DNA from: Chara braunii
Taxonomy: Eukaryota > Streptophyta > Charophyceae > Charales > Characeae
Direction: 5' to 3'
NCBI GenBank assembly: GCA_003427395.1
Contig: BFEA01000011.1
Span: 6,973,188-7,015,990 of the forward strand
DNA length: 42,803 nt
Shown: positions 22,626-32,296 of the stretch, piece by piece
How positions within the stretch are numbered: position 1 is the first letter of the stretch
Layout: each line of letters begins with the position of its first letter
Made by a program: the position numbers and the translations under genes
The notes under the pieces: model-generated
The model's database searches: none
What the model was told of the DNA's origin: nothing
The model's input: the letters and a program-made list of their open reading frames with translations, nothing else

Positions 22626-22924
22626 GTGAGTGTCATCAGTATCCAGTAAGACTGATCATGTGACAAGTAAGTAGTCTCAAGATAAGTAATATTTGAGGAC
22701 AATTGACTTAAGAGAGAATCTTATTGAGCATAACAGATATCTCGAGCATAGCACATTCATGACTTGAGCACAGTCATCAAATATAAGCCGCAACAGACCT
22801 TCTCACAAATACATGCCAACACCATGTGGAATCGCTCAATGATCATTGGACGACATACTAACCATTGTCTTACATTTGAGTATGATATGATCTTCAGAGA
22901 GGAGAGAGAGAGTTGACTACAGTG
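22626..22924. other. Intergenic stretch, no gene seen
   Basis: A short GAGAGAG run near 22897. Nothing else is recognised. Confidence 0.4.
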
Positions 22925-23375
22925 ACAATGGTTCTATGATTTGTCTGTTCATTTGTGACCTTTATGCGATAAAAAACTTTCCTTTTCTCTCACATGATCA
23001 CCGATCTTGTCTTTGCCTTGAGTCAACCAGTCTTGGTTCGACCTGTTTGGTATTGCTTGATAATAATGTTTCTTTGTAGATTTTACCACAGTTATCAAAA
23101 TCCTAAGTTGGCAAACTTGATACGTGCATGGCATATTTAATTTTAATTTTATTATTTGCATAATATTTGTTGTTCCGAATCAAAATGAAAGATTCCTAAG
23201 ACCGGGGACCGGCGAAGACCGTAATTGAAGGGTCTCGCTCGAAGTCGAACACATACAACAGCAAGGGATTTGCTTTAATTTATTTATTGCAAAAATCATA
23301 AAAATCCTGCGTGACAGCCTGTTGGCTTTCTGGTCGTCCGAAGTGGCCCGACTGGAAAAAGTGCGACAGCGTTCA
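22925..23375 (+). repeat. Left copy of an LTR-like direct repeat
   Basis: Aligns in the same orientation with 25393-25831. Anchors in order are ATGGTT..GTTCAT, GCCTTGAGTCA..CAGTC, CTTGATAATAATG or CTTGATGATTATG, a TATTATTTG word, TTTGTTGTTCCGAATCAAAA, GATTCCTAAGACCG, GAAGGGTCTC.CTCGAAG, GGGATTTGCTTTA.TTTATTTATT and GAAGTGGC followed by GAAAAA.TGCGACA. The pair encloses about 2.0 kb. Ends of the TG..CA type, a primer-binding site and a target duplication were not found, so a plain segmental duplication remains possible. Confidence 0.7.
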
Positions 23376-23823
23376 TACTTATGAGACTGGGATCTGAACA
23401 GTTTTTTGGTCCCAAATCGCTACCTCATAGTACGGGTTGATTTCTAATGACTAACCGCTAGGCTGTACGTCACAGATTTTTAGGGTCTCAACACCCAGGG
23501 TGCGGGTGATGTTCAGAGTACTCATATATGGGATCTTGAGTTGAGCACATAGTTCTCTGATGCTACCATGGGACATAAGAGTCAGCCTAATACTAAAGGT
23601 CTTCCAGGAAACATTTATTAAACGAGGTCCTTATATGGATTACGCCCGGTTTTAGATTGTTATTCCTGAAAGGTTGACACAGGTCATACGTGAGCTGTTA
23701 TGTTAGAGGTTGTGGCCTGCCTGGAATTAATCGTCTGATTGAGGAATATGATAACATGACCCCGCTGAGAGGATCACAACAGTGACAGTGAGTGATTAGT
23801 ATACCAACCTAGTCCAGAAAATT
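23376..23823. other. Start of the interior between the LTR-like repeats
   Basis: Short plausible peptides appear in different frames (for example GLPGINRLIEEYDNM near 23700-23760), separated by stops. No pol-type motif is seen. Confidence 0.35.
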
Positions 23824-24135
23824 TTGAAGCTTTCTGTCGCAGTAAAACAAAACAGTATCTCCTTCATATTTCACCTTATGATAAGCGATAATATCATAGC
23901 GGTATCTAATATCCTCTATCGAGATGGAACAAAAGATTGGGAGGATAAAGTACTTGGGAAAATCGAAGACTACAAGAAAATATTGAGGGAAAGTGTTATC
24001 GAGAGGGCGGGAAGTTATTACGAGTCCATTGAGTACACTTTCTACACATACGAGTTAAATGAAAAATTACACAACACGGTATCATCACTTGAAAATGTGC
24101 ACCACAAGGCCAAAGAGGTAGCCCATGCTCGATGA
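23824..24135 (+). pseudogene. Charged protein fragment of about 100 codons, family unknown
   Basis: The frame begins without ATG (TTG at 23824; first ATG near 23878) and ends at TGA 24133-24135. From about residue 35 it reads like real protein, with helical, charged sequence (KDWEDKVLGKIEDYKKIL, then ESVIERAGSYYESIEY) and no low complexity. It resembles in character the helical repeats of large scaffold proteins such as cullins, but too few residues fit to claim this. After the stop the same frame soon resumes sensible sequence (LVKTHFEQSAFVDVTNNEF), so the TGA and a second stop probably broke a longer frame. It lies between the two LTR-like repeats, so it may be a captured host gene fragment. 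Confidence 0.4.
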
Positions 24136-24595
24136 GCATAACTAAGTGAAGTACATTTCCTGACCCTCGTAAAGACTCATTTCGAGCAAAGTGCATTTGT
24201 CGATGTCACGAATAATGAGTTTCATCTCGCCCTTTCGCAACCAATATCATTTATGAGCATCGAAGCTTGGAGAAGTATTCTTCAATCCGTTCATAAAAGT
24301 CCTGGGGGTCAGTTCATGCACTCGTTCTGGCTATTGGGCAACTCTCCCGCGTGCACATTTTTGCACCATCAGATCATAAGTCATCAATCAAAATCATTAA
24401 TTATTCTTCTGTTATCGGATTGACATCAATCGGTGACCCTGTACTCCGGTCAATCTCTACGCTCATCAAGATACATGAATGTAGTCCAATCATCTCTCGT
24501 CAATGAGTCAGTTTTTGCCGATCTCAACAGAATAGCCCTCATAAATGTCATTCGGTATCAATATGTCTGTTTCAGTCGGTTTCATATAGGATGAT
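24136..24595. other. Continuation of degraded interior
   Basis: The frame continues in pieces after the stop at 24135, then stops accumulate. No separate gene is supported. Confidence 0.35.
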
Positions 24596-24847
24596 TTGTC
24601 CATCTTTGTTGTTCTCACCAGTTTTACGGCAAATACTATTCATGACATGAGACTATATGTGAAGAAAGACAAGGAAACTCATGCGTTTTTTTACTCGGTC
24701 TGGATCTCAGCGGTAAAATACCTTGAGGAGAAAGAAAAAGAGCTTGATGAGACTGTTACCATGCTAGTCCGTAGCTTTGGACGCAAACTCTATTCTGACT
24801 ACTCCAGACCTCCAGTTCATTTCCTTCTTACGGTTGGTTCTTGCTAG
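24596..24847 (+). pseudogene. Second protein-like fragment of about 80 codons, family unknown
   Basis: The frame includes a charged helical middle (RLYVKKDKE, KYLEEKEKELDETVTMLVRS) and ends at TAG 24845-24847. It does not open with a proper ATG in good context. It shares character but no obvious sequence with the fragment at 23824-24135, 460 bp upstream in the same interior, so both may descend from one gene. No domain is recognised. Confidence 0.35.
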
Positions 24848-25008
24848 GGTGTTTTAGCCGAGAGGTACATCTCTATAGCGATGATTGATTATGAGGCAGT
24901 GACCGAGTCATCGGAGTTTAAGTATCTCATATGAGGAATTTTCTCTCAGTCATACCTTCCTACTTTATTGGAGGAGTTTTATGTTATGGTTGACTTCCAT
25001 ATCATGGG

Positions 25009-25476
25009 TCTTGGATAAAAGTGTTCAGAGCTTGCAGGCTTTAGGTGGCTCTACATCCCCAGACCACAGTCTCAGGGGGTACGTGGACATGCCTCAAGGC
25101 ACAAGAGACGCATAGCCAAGTGAATAAAGATGATACCCTAGAGGGATGAGTGAGGACTCTTGATGAGTGTTAGCCATGGTTGTTCATCTGTACTCTCGGA
25201 GAGTATTATGAGTTCTCACTTTTCCCTCACTTATTTTGCCTATGTCTTCAGTCAGTGGGTCTTGGATAGAAGTGTTCAGAGCTTGCAGGCTTTAAGTGTA
25301 CGTGGACATGCCTCAAGGCACAAGAGATGCATAGCCAAGTGAATAAAGATGATACCCTAGAGGGATGAGTGAGGACTCCTGATGAGTGTTAGCCATGGTT
25401 GTTCATCTGTACTCTCGGAGATTATTATGAGTTCTCACTTTTCACTCACTTATTTTGCCTATGTCTTGAGTCAGTC
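25009..25476 (+). repeat. Tandem duplication, units of about 251 and 217 bp, nearly identical
   Basis: The unit at 25009-25259 is repeated at 25260-25476 with very few changes: GATAAAAG against GATAGAAG, GAGACGCAT against GAGATGCAT, GAGAGTATT against GAGATTATT. The first unit carries about 36 extra bases (near 25048-25083) missing from the second. The second unit runs into the right LTR-like repeat. Low divergence makes this among the youngest duplications in the window. Confidence 0.92.
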
Positions 25477-25831
25477 AGTCCAGTTTCATTTACACTTATT
25501 CTACTTGATGATTATGCCTCCCCAATAATCTTTGTCACAATTATGAAAATTAACAAATTTGTTGAATTGATGCATGACACACTAAAATATCATAATTATT
25601 ATTTGTATGATGTTTGTTGTTCCGAATCAAAATAAAAGATTCCTAAGACCGAAGACCGGCAAAGATTGCAATTGAAGGGTCTCACTCGAAGCTGGACGCA
25701 CGTAACAGGGAGGGATTTGCTTTATTTAATTTATTTATTTATTGAAATCATCACCAAAATTGCGTGATGTGTTATTTTTTTTGTCACCAGAAGTGGCATA
25801 GCTGAAAAAAATGCGACACTGCGAAAACCCC
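25393..25831 (+). repeat. Right copy of an LTR-like direct repeat
   Basis: Partner of 22925-23375; see there for anchors. Its right end, AAAATGCGACA near 25820-25825, passes directly into a partial module r copy. Confidence 0.7.
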
Positions 25832-26000
25832 CTTTGCTACATTATACGAAAAACGCCCTCAGTTGGGTCACCTCTGCGATTGCAAGTGAGCAGCTTTCGC
25901 TTGTGGTTCGGTAGCTCGGCTGGGATACATCTGTCCAAAGTAGGTGACAGCCCTTTGGGCAGAGGTAAGGTGTACCTCTCCTGCCCACAGGCGGTTAACG
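25832..26000 (+). repeat. Partial module r copy, interrupted
   Basis: GAAAAACGCCCTC, GGGTCACCTCTGCGATTGCA, AGCTTTCGC, GTGGTTCGGTAGCTCGG, GGGATACAT and GAGGTAAG match the palindrome at 4814-5439 and the copies at 33.3 and 38.8 kb. It holds the hairpin CTGTCCAAAG (25931-25940) / CTTTGGGCAG (25953-25962), the counterpart of CCCTAAGGG/CCCTTAGGG at 38884-38911. The family end reappears after the B array at 26325-26400, so the array seems to sit inside this copy. Confidence 0.75.
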
Positions 26001-26307
26001 AGTAGCTGAAAATTCAGGAATAAAAATTCTAAAGTGATAATTTTTGGCAGTCTGAAAATCTCGAATGAGCCTGAAGTGGTGAAAGGTTCGAAGACCTTGA
26101 AAACCACTTGTTTAGGCAGGCTGCATCCTGAAGTGGTGAAGGGAGAGTTTTGGGCAGTCTGAAAATCATGAATGGTCCTAAAGTGGTGAAAGGTCCGAAG
26201 ACCCTGAAAACCACATGTTTAGGCATGCTGCATCATTAAGTGGTGAAGGGTGTCCTGAAGTGGTGAAAGGTTCGAAGACCCTGAAAACCACCTGTTTAGA
26301 TGAAAGC
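25986..26307 (+). repeat. Array B, first locus
   Basis: A core near CCTGAAGTGGTGAAAGGTCC, followed by GAAGACCCTGAAAACCACCT and GTTTAGGCAGGCTGCATC, occurs at 26070, 26177 and 26254. Spacings are 107 and 77. The array opens with CGGTTAACGAGTAGCTGAAA. It matches the second locus at 30803-31165 in order and spacing. On the minus strand each core reads as a repeated peptide (FGPFTTSGPFMIFRLPKT), but stops interrupt it. Confidence 0.85.
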
Positions 26308-26324
26308 CCTATGCGAAAAAGTCA

Positions 26325-26400
26325 TGCACACTGCGTGACGTGGTCGGGAGGGTTCCCCTGCGGGGTCGATGCGGTCGACAACGTAGCGGAGGCCGAAAGG
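26325..26400 (+). repeat. Detached right end of module r
   Basis: TGCGTGACGTGGTCGGGAGG, then GGGTCGATGCGGTCGACA, match the GC-rich end of the family at 39077-39140 in plus orientation. About 200 bp further on the same end occurs in reverse as the start of the inverted copy (26605). Confidence 0.65.
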
Positions 26401-26523
26401 TGCGGAATAGGTTTGGACGGAGTCGGACGTACGGTTTTTGACTCGGTTGACGTATTTCCGCAAGGGAAAAAATCAAGAGCGGACCTCGACTCGGTAAAAA
26501 AATCCTCCGCAAACTTATCTCTT

Positions 26524-26560
26524 ACTAACCTCGACATTGATACAAGTCTTCGAGGTTAGT
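26524..26560. other. Perfect 11-bp hairpin at the r inversion junction
   Basis: ACTAACCTCGA (26524-26534) pairs without mismatch with TCGAGGTTAGT (26550-26560) around a 15-base loop. It sits between the plus-oriented end at 26325-26400 and the minus-oriented copy that starts near 26605. Confidence 0.7.
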
Positions 26561-26604
26561 TTTAGTCAGGTTCAACAACTCGGACGGTATGACCTTCATT
26601 CCAT

Positions 26605-27110
26605 GTATGGGTTCAAGGACGACGAGTTATGGTCGTGCTATCAAGCGCATCGACTCCCGCCTGTTTCGCAAAAGACGAGAGTCCTCCCGACCATGTTACG
26701 TATGAGTAAAAGCAAAGCAAGAGACAACTAGAAGACGACACATAAATAATCCCGCTAACCTTCGAGACGGCACGGTCGTATCGTCCCTTAGCCGGTTTAG
26801 CCGGGTGCGTTAGCCGTACTTCCCTCGGTCCCCTACAACAGAATAGGTTCCCGCGGGGCACAGCTTGCCTTCCCTAAGGAGCTCCCATCACCCTTAAGGG
26901 TGTATCCCTACCGAGCTACTGACCCTGCAAAAGTTTTTAGATGCAATCGCAGAGATGAGTCAGCCAAGCGGGTTTGCTCGTTCGCCATAGTATAGGTGTG
27001 CTTAATTAGAACGTCATATGAAACTAAATGTCGTCCGCTTCCTAGGGTGCTAATCTCCTAGGTAGAGAGTGTACATCTGTCGATTACTAGGACGCCTCAA
27101 CGAAGCGTGA
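26605..27110 (-). repeat. Module r copy at the end of an inverted Q-R block
   Basis: From left to right: GCATCGACTCCC, CTCCCGACCATG, a GGGTGCGTTAGCCGTAC box, CCTTCCCTAAGGAGC, GTGTATCCCTACCGAGCTACTGACC, AGTTTTTAGATGCAATCGCAGAG, TTTGCTCGTTCGCCATAGTATAGG, and the hairpin CCTAGG/CCTAGG with a 10-base loop (27041-27062). It is the reverse complement of 38665-39140. Confidence 0.85.
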
Positions 27111-27890
27111 AAACCACAGGTAACCCTAGTCCCTTTGCATATAACTTAGAAAAAATATTATTGCCATATTCGAACCTAACTCCATTAGACCGGATCGACC
27201 GTACCCGATAAAGCACCATCCGTAGTAAAAGATAAATTGCACCACAATTGGGTAGTTGCAGATCCATTTCGATGAGAGAATCGAAAGGATAAATATAAAT
27301 CTTCAAATATCACAAGATAAAACACAAATCAAAATGATGTCGGATAAACCCCACAGACTCACACACGACAAATCGAGTCAAAACGAGGTTTAACATTTTA
27401 AAACAATTGACAAGGTAGTCGAACTATCTTCGTTTTGACTTGATGAGCCAAACCCATTCATTCCCTCCTACCGTCGACCTAAGATTAACATCCACTCATG
27501 TCACCATGTATGAACAGTCTTCTAGGATGACAAACTATTTAGCGGATGATTCTTGATCAGGTGGGTTACTCGAAGTGCTACATATCCGACAAAGATCTTC
27601 TTATTGAGCCACTTTTCTCGGTACTGAAGGTTCGCAAATATTTTTGCCTTTGTGCAAGGGGAATTGTTGTTTGATCGATCCACCTCTGGTCCTTTTTTCT
27701 TGTGATGCAAAGCTCATCCACACAGGTGACGCTTACGTGCGTCCACTTCAGACTAATGTCCCACTAGACTGGGCCTCTCGTGGCACTAGGTTTTTAACCT
27801 CCGTAACTCATAAGACGACCATTGGAAAGGTTGTTAAAGCTTCACTCTGCACTAGATTTTAAGAAGATTAAAACCTCCCCTCAGTAGACA
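27111..27890 (-). repeat. Segment R of the inverted copy, with about 310 bp extra
   Basis: GCGGATGATTCTTGATCAGG (27541-27560) is the reverse complement of the start of segment R at 38264-38283. CTTGATGAG.CAAA and CATTC.TTCC.CCTACCG words match 38365-38400. Between this and segment Q (about 27600-27890) lie about 310 bp that the plus-strand copy at 38.2 kb lacks. That extra piece reads as protein-like in part on the minus strand but has no motif. Confidence 0.7.
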
Positions 27891-28600
27891 CACACCCAAC
27901 CTTGTAGGAAGTGGTCTAGGGCACTCCTCCTCCTTGCCGGAGCACAAGACTCGAGTCTCATAAGTTGGGTCGTCTCCACCGAATCGGCGAAGTACGCCCC
28001 GTAAGAATGGTCCACTCTAGGTCAATAACAGGGCCGACGCCTAAAGCAACGAACTCCTACCCAAATGCTTCCTAGAGAGAGGGAATATATCTACCGCAAG
28101 TAGACTTCAAATATTTTCTTCCTCCCTTGCCCAATGTAACTTAAACGAAAGGAAATAGAGGAAGTAGAGGATGATAATCGTTTGGACAGGTATAGGTAGA
28201 TACGGTTATTCAGGATAGAACAGGTAAACCTTAGGAGAAAGTTATATTCATGTTAACTTTCTTAACTTATTACTGTTATGTTCGTTTTCTCGAAAACTTG
28301 TAATGCAACTCACATTAAGTTTATTTGTTCACAGTAAACATACAAGCAGAAAAATCAAATGAAAACTACAATTATTAAAATACCGAGTCAAAGCAGACAA
28401 TTTTCCTTTTTTATTCCATCAGTTTTCCCTTACATGCGCATTGCGTTCAACCAACAACAAAAAAAATCCACAATCCACATCGAGGTCAAACTTTTTCATT
28501 CACATAGGGAAACACGTTTCCTTTGCCTTTTATAGAACATTCACTGAACAGGGTCAAGCAAGTGTGGGTTCACACGGGTGTGAAGGGAGTCGGAGTCAAA
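27891..28600 (-). repeat. Segment Q of the inverted copy
   Basis: GAAGTGGTCTAGGGCA, GGCGAAGTACGCCCCGTA, GGTCCACTCTAGGTC and GCCTAAAGCAACGAAC are the reverse complements of words at 38080-38236. The pairing continues through the CATCCTCTACTTCC and TTATTCAGGATAGAACAGGT regions to the TGTGTGGGCTCACACATGTG-like box at 28562-28580. Together with the entries at 26605 and 29040 it forms a block of nearly 3 kb inverted relative to 36430-39140. Confidence 0.8.
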
Positions 28601-28639
28601 AACTAACCTTGAGTAAAATACAGACTGACTCACTCAAAA

Positions 28640-28708
28640 AAGTCAGATATCCCAATCAAGTAAAAGTCAGATATCCCAATCGAGTAAAAGTCAGATATCC
28701 TAACCAAC
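28640..28708 (+). repeat. 24-bp tandem repeat, three units
   Basis: AAGTCAGATATCCCAATCAA plus GTAA is repeated at 28640, 28664 and 28688 with one or two changes per unit. In the plus frame the unit encodes eight residues (VRYPNQVK). It lies beside segment Q of the inverted copy. Only three units, no leader and no spacers: this is not a CRISPR array. Confidence 0.9.
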
Positions 28709-29039
28709 TCGTCTGACCACAAAGACGATCCATCATTCTCCCTCAGCAACCAAACCTCAGTGAAGCGAACTCAAATGGGATAACCCTCGAGGAGGGCAGT
28801 CCCATAGTAAGCCCCACGTGGTCCCAATTGCACCACTAAGATCTAAAGGTTATTTCAGGTTCACCACCAATCCCAAACAGCTCGTCAAAAATATTAAGAT
28901 CTTGATCAAAACCACCCTTGAAAACCATAAAACTCGGGCCCAGGGATAATCTTGGTCCATTGGACGCTCGACACCACCTCCTCCAGACCACCTCGGCTCA
29001 CTCAAACGGTCGTCGCTGCACTTGTACCATCCCCGAAAA

Positions 29040-29370
29040 AATAAACAACACCTCTACCGTATGTCGTGTCGTAGCCCACCACCGCGTCGCACCGCTTAAA
29101 GCAATCATCTTGCCGTCAAACAGACAACATCTCTCCTTAAAATAGTGTTGTCGTCGTGCCGAAAATCTGGTAGCACCTTCCCTCATAAAGGCCTTGATGT
29201 CGCGGCAGCAATCAAGCAACACTCGGTATCAAAACTTCGTCGTTGACGCGCCGACAATCTGGCAACATAACCCCCACCGCAAATAATGGTCACTGTCGCA
29301 CCAAAATTCCGGCAGCATGACCCTCTTTAATCGGTTGTTGTACTGGCAAAAAAAATCAGCAACATCTCCC
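29040..29370 (-). repeat. Diverged inverted counterpart of the 52-bp minisatellite
   Basis: Units such as GCCGAAAATCTGGTAGCACC, then TTCCCTCATAAAGGC, correspond to the reverse complement of the 52-bp unit at 36440-36865 (GCAAATCCGGTAGCACTTCC). Four or five units are discernible. They lie at the same place relative to segment Q as in the plus-strand block. The array ends with a hairpin GCAACATC/GATGTTGC near 29360-29383. Confidence 0.6.
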
Positions 29371-29389
29371 CCCGATGTTGCGGGCGCGG

Positions 29390-30802
29390 ACTATGGCTAT
29401 GACTGCTTGCTATAGTTATAGCCACCCAACTCCACCTTCAACCTTCGTGCAAACCTCCATCTCTATCAGCCACTCCAATTCCAGGATAGTACTAAGGCAG
29501 AGCCTCTCTAGCCTTAGCTATCGTTGGTCTGTTCCCCCTTCAACGATTCCCGTTTCAACCTTGCAGACCACTAGCAGTTCCACCAGTAGCTTGTCCCTCA
29601 ACACTGCAGACCTCCAACGCTCCTTTCCACCGTCTCATCAGTACCTCAAACTCCTTGAGGCCAAGTACCCCACCTCAAGGGTTACCGTATAACCATAGCC
29701 TTGTGCTATGTCAAGCCACCGCTTCAGTGTGCCTTGCTTGAGTTCAGCCCCTTCTAATATAGCCATGGACTTGGGTACCCTCACGTCATTTGAGTTATGG
29801 GTTCATGCATCCAGTTTCAGCTACTAAGTCCCGAATTCACTGCTCGGATTTCACTTATCATCTTCTCTTTCACCCTCTGTTGAAATCACGGAGCAAATGT
29901 TGTCACCTCATGTTGTGACCATAACTTCTATACCCCGATTTTGTCTGCCTCGTTCGGCATATATACACATTCCTCTGCAGCCCATGCATCCCATGATGAG
30001 GGTCCCGAAATGTCACATTTGCCTCTGAAATCAAGGTTCTAGAGCAGCCTCTCATTCAAAAATGGAGGCCGGCTCACTCCCCATGGGTTTGGGCCCAAGC
30101 AACCCCTCACAGGGCTTCAATACAAGACGGATAAGCCAAACCCTCTACTATCTTGAGAGCTGCCGATTTAGAGGCTTCATTCCCTTGAAGCCTCAGTTTG
30201 CTATTGGAGGCAACTAGCACAGCCAGACCTTAAAAAGGTTTGAGTTGCACTACCTCACTGTGGTTATGGGTTGAAAAATTCGCATCCGTGACCTTCTCCA
30301 CTCGTTGCTTTTGACAAATCTCTCCCACATTAAAAATGAGTAACCAAATAGCTGCAGCTAAGTTTTGGACAGCCATTGGCTGCCTTTTTTCTGTTTGGTG
30401 CCCGTTCTGAGGAGTGTCAGCTCAGTGCCAAGGTTGAGGGGGAAGAATAACTCGTGATAATCACGACTTCAAATCCCGACAGTCCCAAAGCGGGGTGCAA
30501 AAAGTACACCGACTTTGGCGATTTTTAAATAAAAATTTGTTAAATAAAAAAATATGAAAACAATCATGTGTGTGGCGAAGCTGCTCACCTGCTCAGATAA
30601 AACTTTTCAGAGATGAAAACAATCAGTTATGCCACCAAACAAATATCGGCGCAAATTGCCAAATACTAGTTTTCACAAAATTTTGATCCCGTTTTCCGTT
30701 TTTTTTTTTCCTTTTTTTTTTTTATTCTTCGCCCCCTGAAAACGGGGAGAGAGTTGGCAGGTCGGAAGGAGTAGGTTTTCGATGACCACATGCCTTTGCG
30801 GT
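29390..30802. other. Intergenic stretch, no supported gene
   Basis: A 105-codon plus-strand frame at 29375-29692 is rich in Ser and Thr from pyrimidine-rich sequence and has no motif. TCGTGA/TCACGA with a short loop near 30452 lies beside a tRNA-like phrase (rejected below). T tracts near 30700-30722. Confidence 0.4.
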
Positions 30803-31165
30803 CCACAAGCGGTTAACGGGTAGCTGAAAATTCTCGAATTAAAATTCTGAAGTGAGAGTTTTTGGCAGTCTGAAAATCCCGAAGGGTCCTGCGGCGGTGA
30901 AAAGGTCTGAAGACCCTGAAAAACACCTGTTTAGACAGGCTGCATCATGAACTGGTGAAGTGAGAGTTTTTGGCAGTCTCAAAATCATGAATGGTCCTGA
31001 AGTGGTGAAAGGTCCGAAGACCCTGAAAACCACCTGTTTAGGCAGGCTGCATCCTGAAGTGGTGAAGGGTGTACTGGAGTGGTGAAAGGTCCGAAGACCC
31101 TGAAAACCACCTGTTTAGGCAGGTTGCATCCTGAAATGGTGAAGAGTGTCTTGAAGTGGTGATGA
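30803..31165 (+). repeat. Array B, second locus
   Basis: Opens with AGCGGTTAACGGGTAGCTGA. Cores lie at 30888, 30996 and 31073, with spacings of 108 and 77, matching the first locus (107 and 77). The two loci therefore share a whole array and not just a unit. Here no module r sequence is evident on the left beyond a CGGTCCAC word. Confidence 0.85.
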
Positions 31166-31378
31166 AAAATACGACTGTTGTTAACCTTCTTTTTTTAGGC
31201 CTCGCCAAACGCGGGGCCAGTCGGTCACACCTTAGCCTCTCCCGCAGGCTGTAGGCGTCATAACATTAGACCAAACACCTTAACCTATGGGTTGTTGGTC
31301 AGGTCTTAATAAACTTTGGCAAAGCCTCATTGTCATCAAGTCAAATCATTTAAACAAAAACCCATCAACAGTCGGACC

Positions 31379-31591
31379 ATGCCTGATATTAAAAATCTCG
31401 AGCAGATACTTTTGGAAGGGTTTTTGCTCCAACAACGCTTTGACCTTGAGATTTTATGGATTTACCTTAAGCTTGTCCTGCACTGCGACGCTCGAATGAG
31501 ACCATTTGAAAACATAGAGTTCTTCAAACGGATCCATGCCAATTGTTCCGAGCAGATGGAGAATCAGGTGTGTGGGAGAGCAGTATACTGA
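31379..31591 (+). pseudogene. Gene-like fragment A, unknown family, 70 codons
   Basis: Starts at ATG 31379 in a reasonable context (ACC before ATG) and ends at TGA 31589-31591. The product begins MPDIKNLEQILLEGFLLQQR and continues as a helical, amphipathic sequence (FDLEILWIYLKLVLHCD, then RPFENIEFFKRIHANCSEQ) without low complexity. Just before the stop a second frame continues sensible sequence (GEQYTEIKFGTFDDLSVLDV), which points to a frameshift in a longer gene. The next fragment (31725-32296) lies in the same direction. No domain is recognised. Regulation cannot be judged. Confidence 0.45.
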
Positions 31592-31724
31592 GATAAAGTT
31601 CGGAACCTTCGACGACTTATCGGTGCTTGATGTGATTCATTTTCTATGGACAGATGGTCGATGGTCGATGAGATTTTACTCAGGCAAGATATTTGTTATT
31701 GCATGACACTATGGACGAGGAGTT

Positions 31725-31995
31725 GATCCAACGAGTGGGGCGACTTCCATTAGTTCATGATGATGCGTCAACTCGATCCACTGGATTTATTGGTTTGCTC
31801 AGAGATGGACAATGATTTTTTTCGAACTCTCACGATGACGTTTATGCCAATGTGGCGCGGATCCAACGAGTGGAGCGACTTTTATTGGTTCATGACGACT
31901 CGTCAACTCGACGCACTGGATTTATTGGTTTGCTCCGAGATGGACAATGATTTTTTTTCGAACTCTCGTGCTGACGTTTATGCCAATGTGGTGCG
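31725..31995 (+). repeat. 135-bp tandem duplication inside the gene-like region
   Basis: GATCCAACGAGTGG starts units at 31725 and 31860. Unit one is 135 bp and unit two is 136 bp because a T7 run became T8. Fewer than 20 differences are visible. The one-base change makes the second unit shift frame relative to the first, so it damages any protein made across it. Confidence 0.92.
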
Positions 31996-32296
31996 GCTTC
32001 TTGATGAACTTCATGAATATACTATGTTTTTCCATCGCGCAAGTAACCTCCAATGTCTTTTTCATGTCATTGTGAGTGTCAAGATTACCTTATCCGGTGA
32101 CCGCTACGACATTATGCGGATTAGAAACTCCACGAAGAGGCACCTTTTTAGGATGCGTCAGCCTTTTCGTACCATAGTATGGAGGTTGGTCTCTCGAATG
32201 ACCTCCCTCTATGGCTCACAGATGGTTCAAGTTGTGCGAGAGACCCATATTTCTACTTCAAATTTTAATAACGAGGAACTCGCACGACTCGACTAG
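31757..32296 (+). pseudogene. Gene-like fragment B, unknown family, 179 codons
   Basis: Opens at ATGATGATG (31757) and ends at TAG 32294-32296. It contains the duplicated 135-bp unit, so LDLLVCSEMDNDFF appears twice. After the duplication it reads as a convincing basic protein (DVYANVVRLLDELHEY, IMRIRNSTKRHLFRMR). Past the stop the same frame continues plausibly (IEAEAREGQKLYYG), so the stop is probably secondary. The frame of the first unit that best fits the flanks differs from the annotated one, indicating at least one frameshift. With fragment A it looks like one decayed gene of about 300 codons or more. Possibly a captured gene next to module R. I recognise no family. Confidence 0.45.

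Noticed and set aside
23950-24125. Possible cullin homology of the fragment at 23824-24135
   Set aside because: Helical charged sequence with a few matching positions, but no cullin signature is present and gaps are needed. Not claimed.
25375-25400. CTGATGAG words (also at about 29637 on the minus strand) as hammerhead ribozyme cores
   Set aside because: The second core word CGAAAC and closing stems are missing at both places.
28640-28708. Short regular repeats that might suggest a CRISPR array
   Set aside because: Units are directly adjacent with no spacers, only three copies, in eukaryotic-looking DNA.
30400-30475. tRNA-like phrase: GTCAGCTCAGTG followed later by CTTCAAATCCC
   Set aside because: It looks like A and B boxes, but the arm beside TTCAAAT does not pair as a T stem and no acceptor stem closes. 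At most it is a decayed tRNA-derived repeat.
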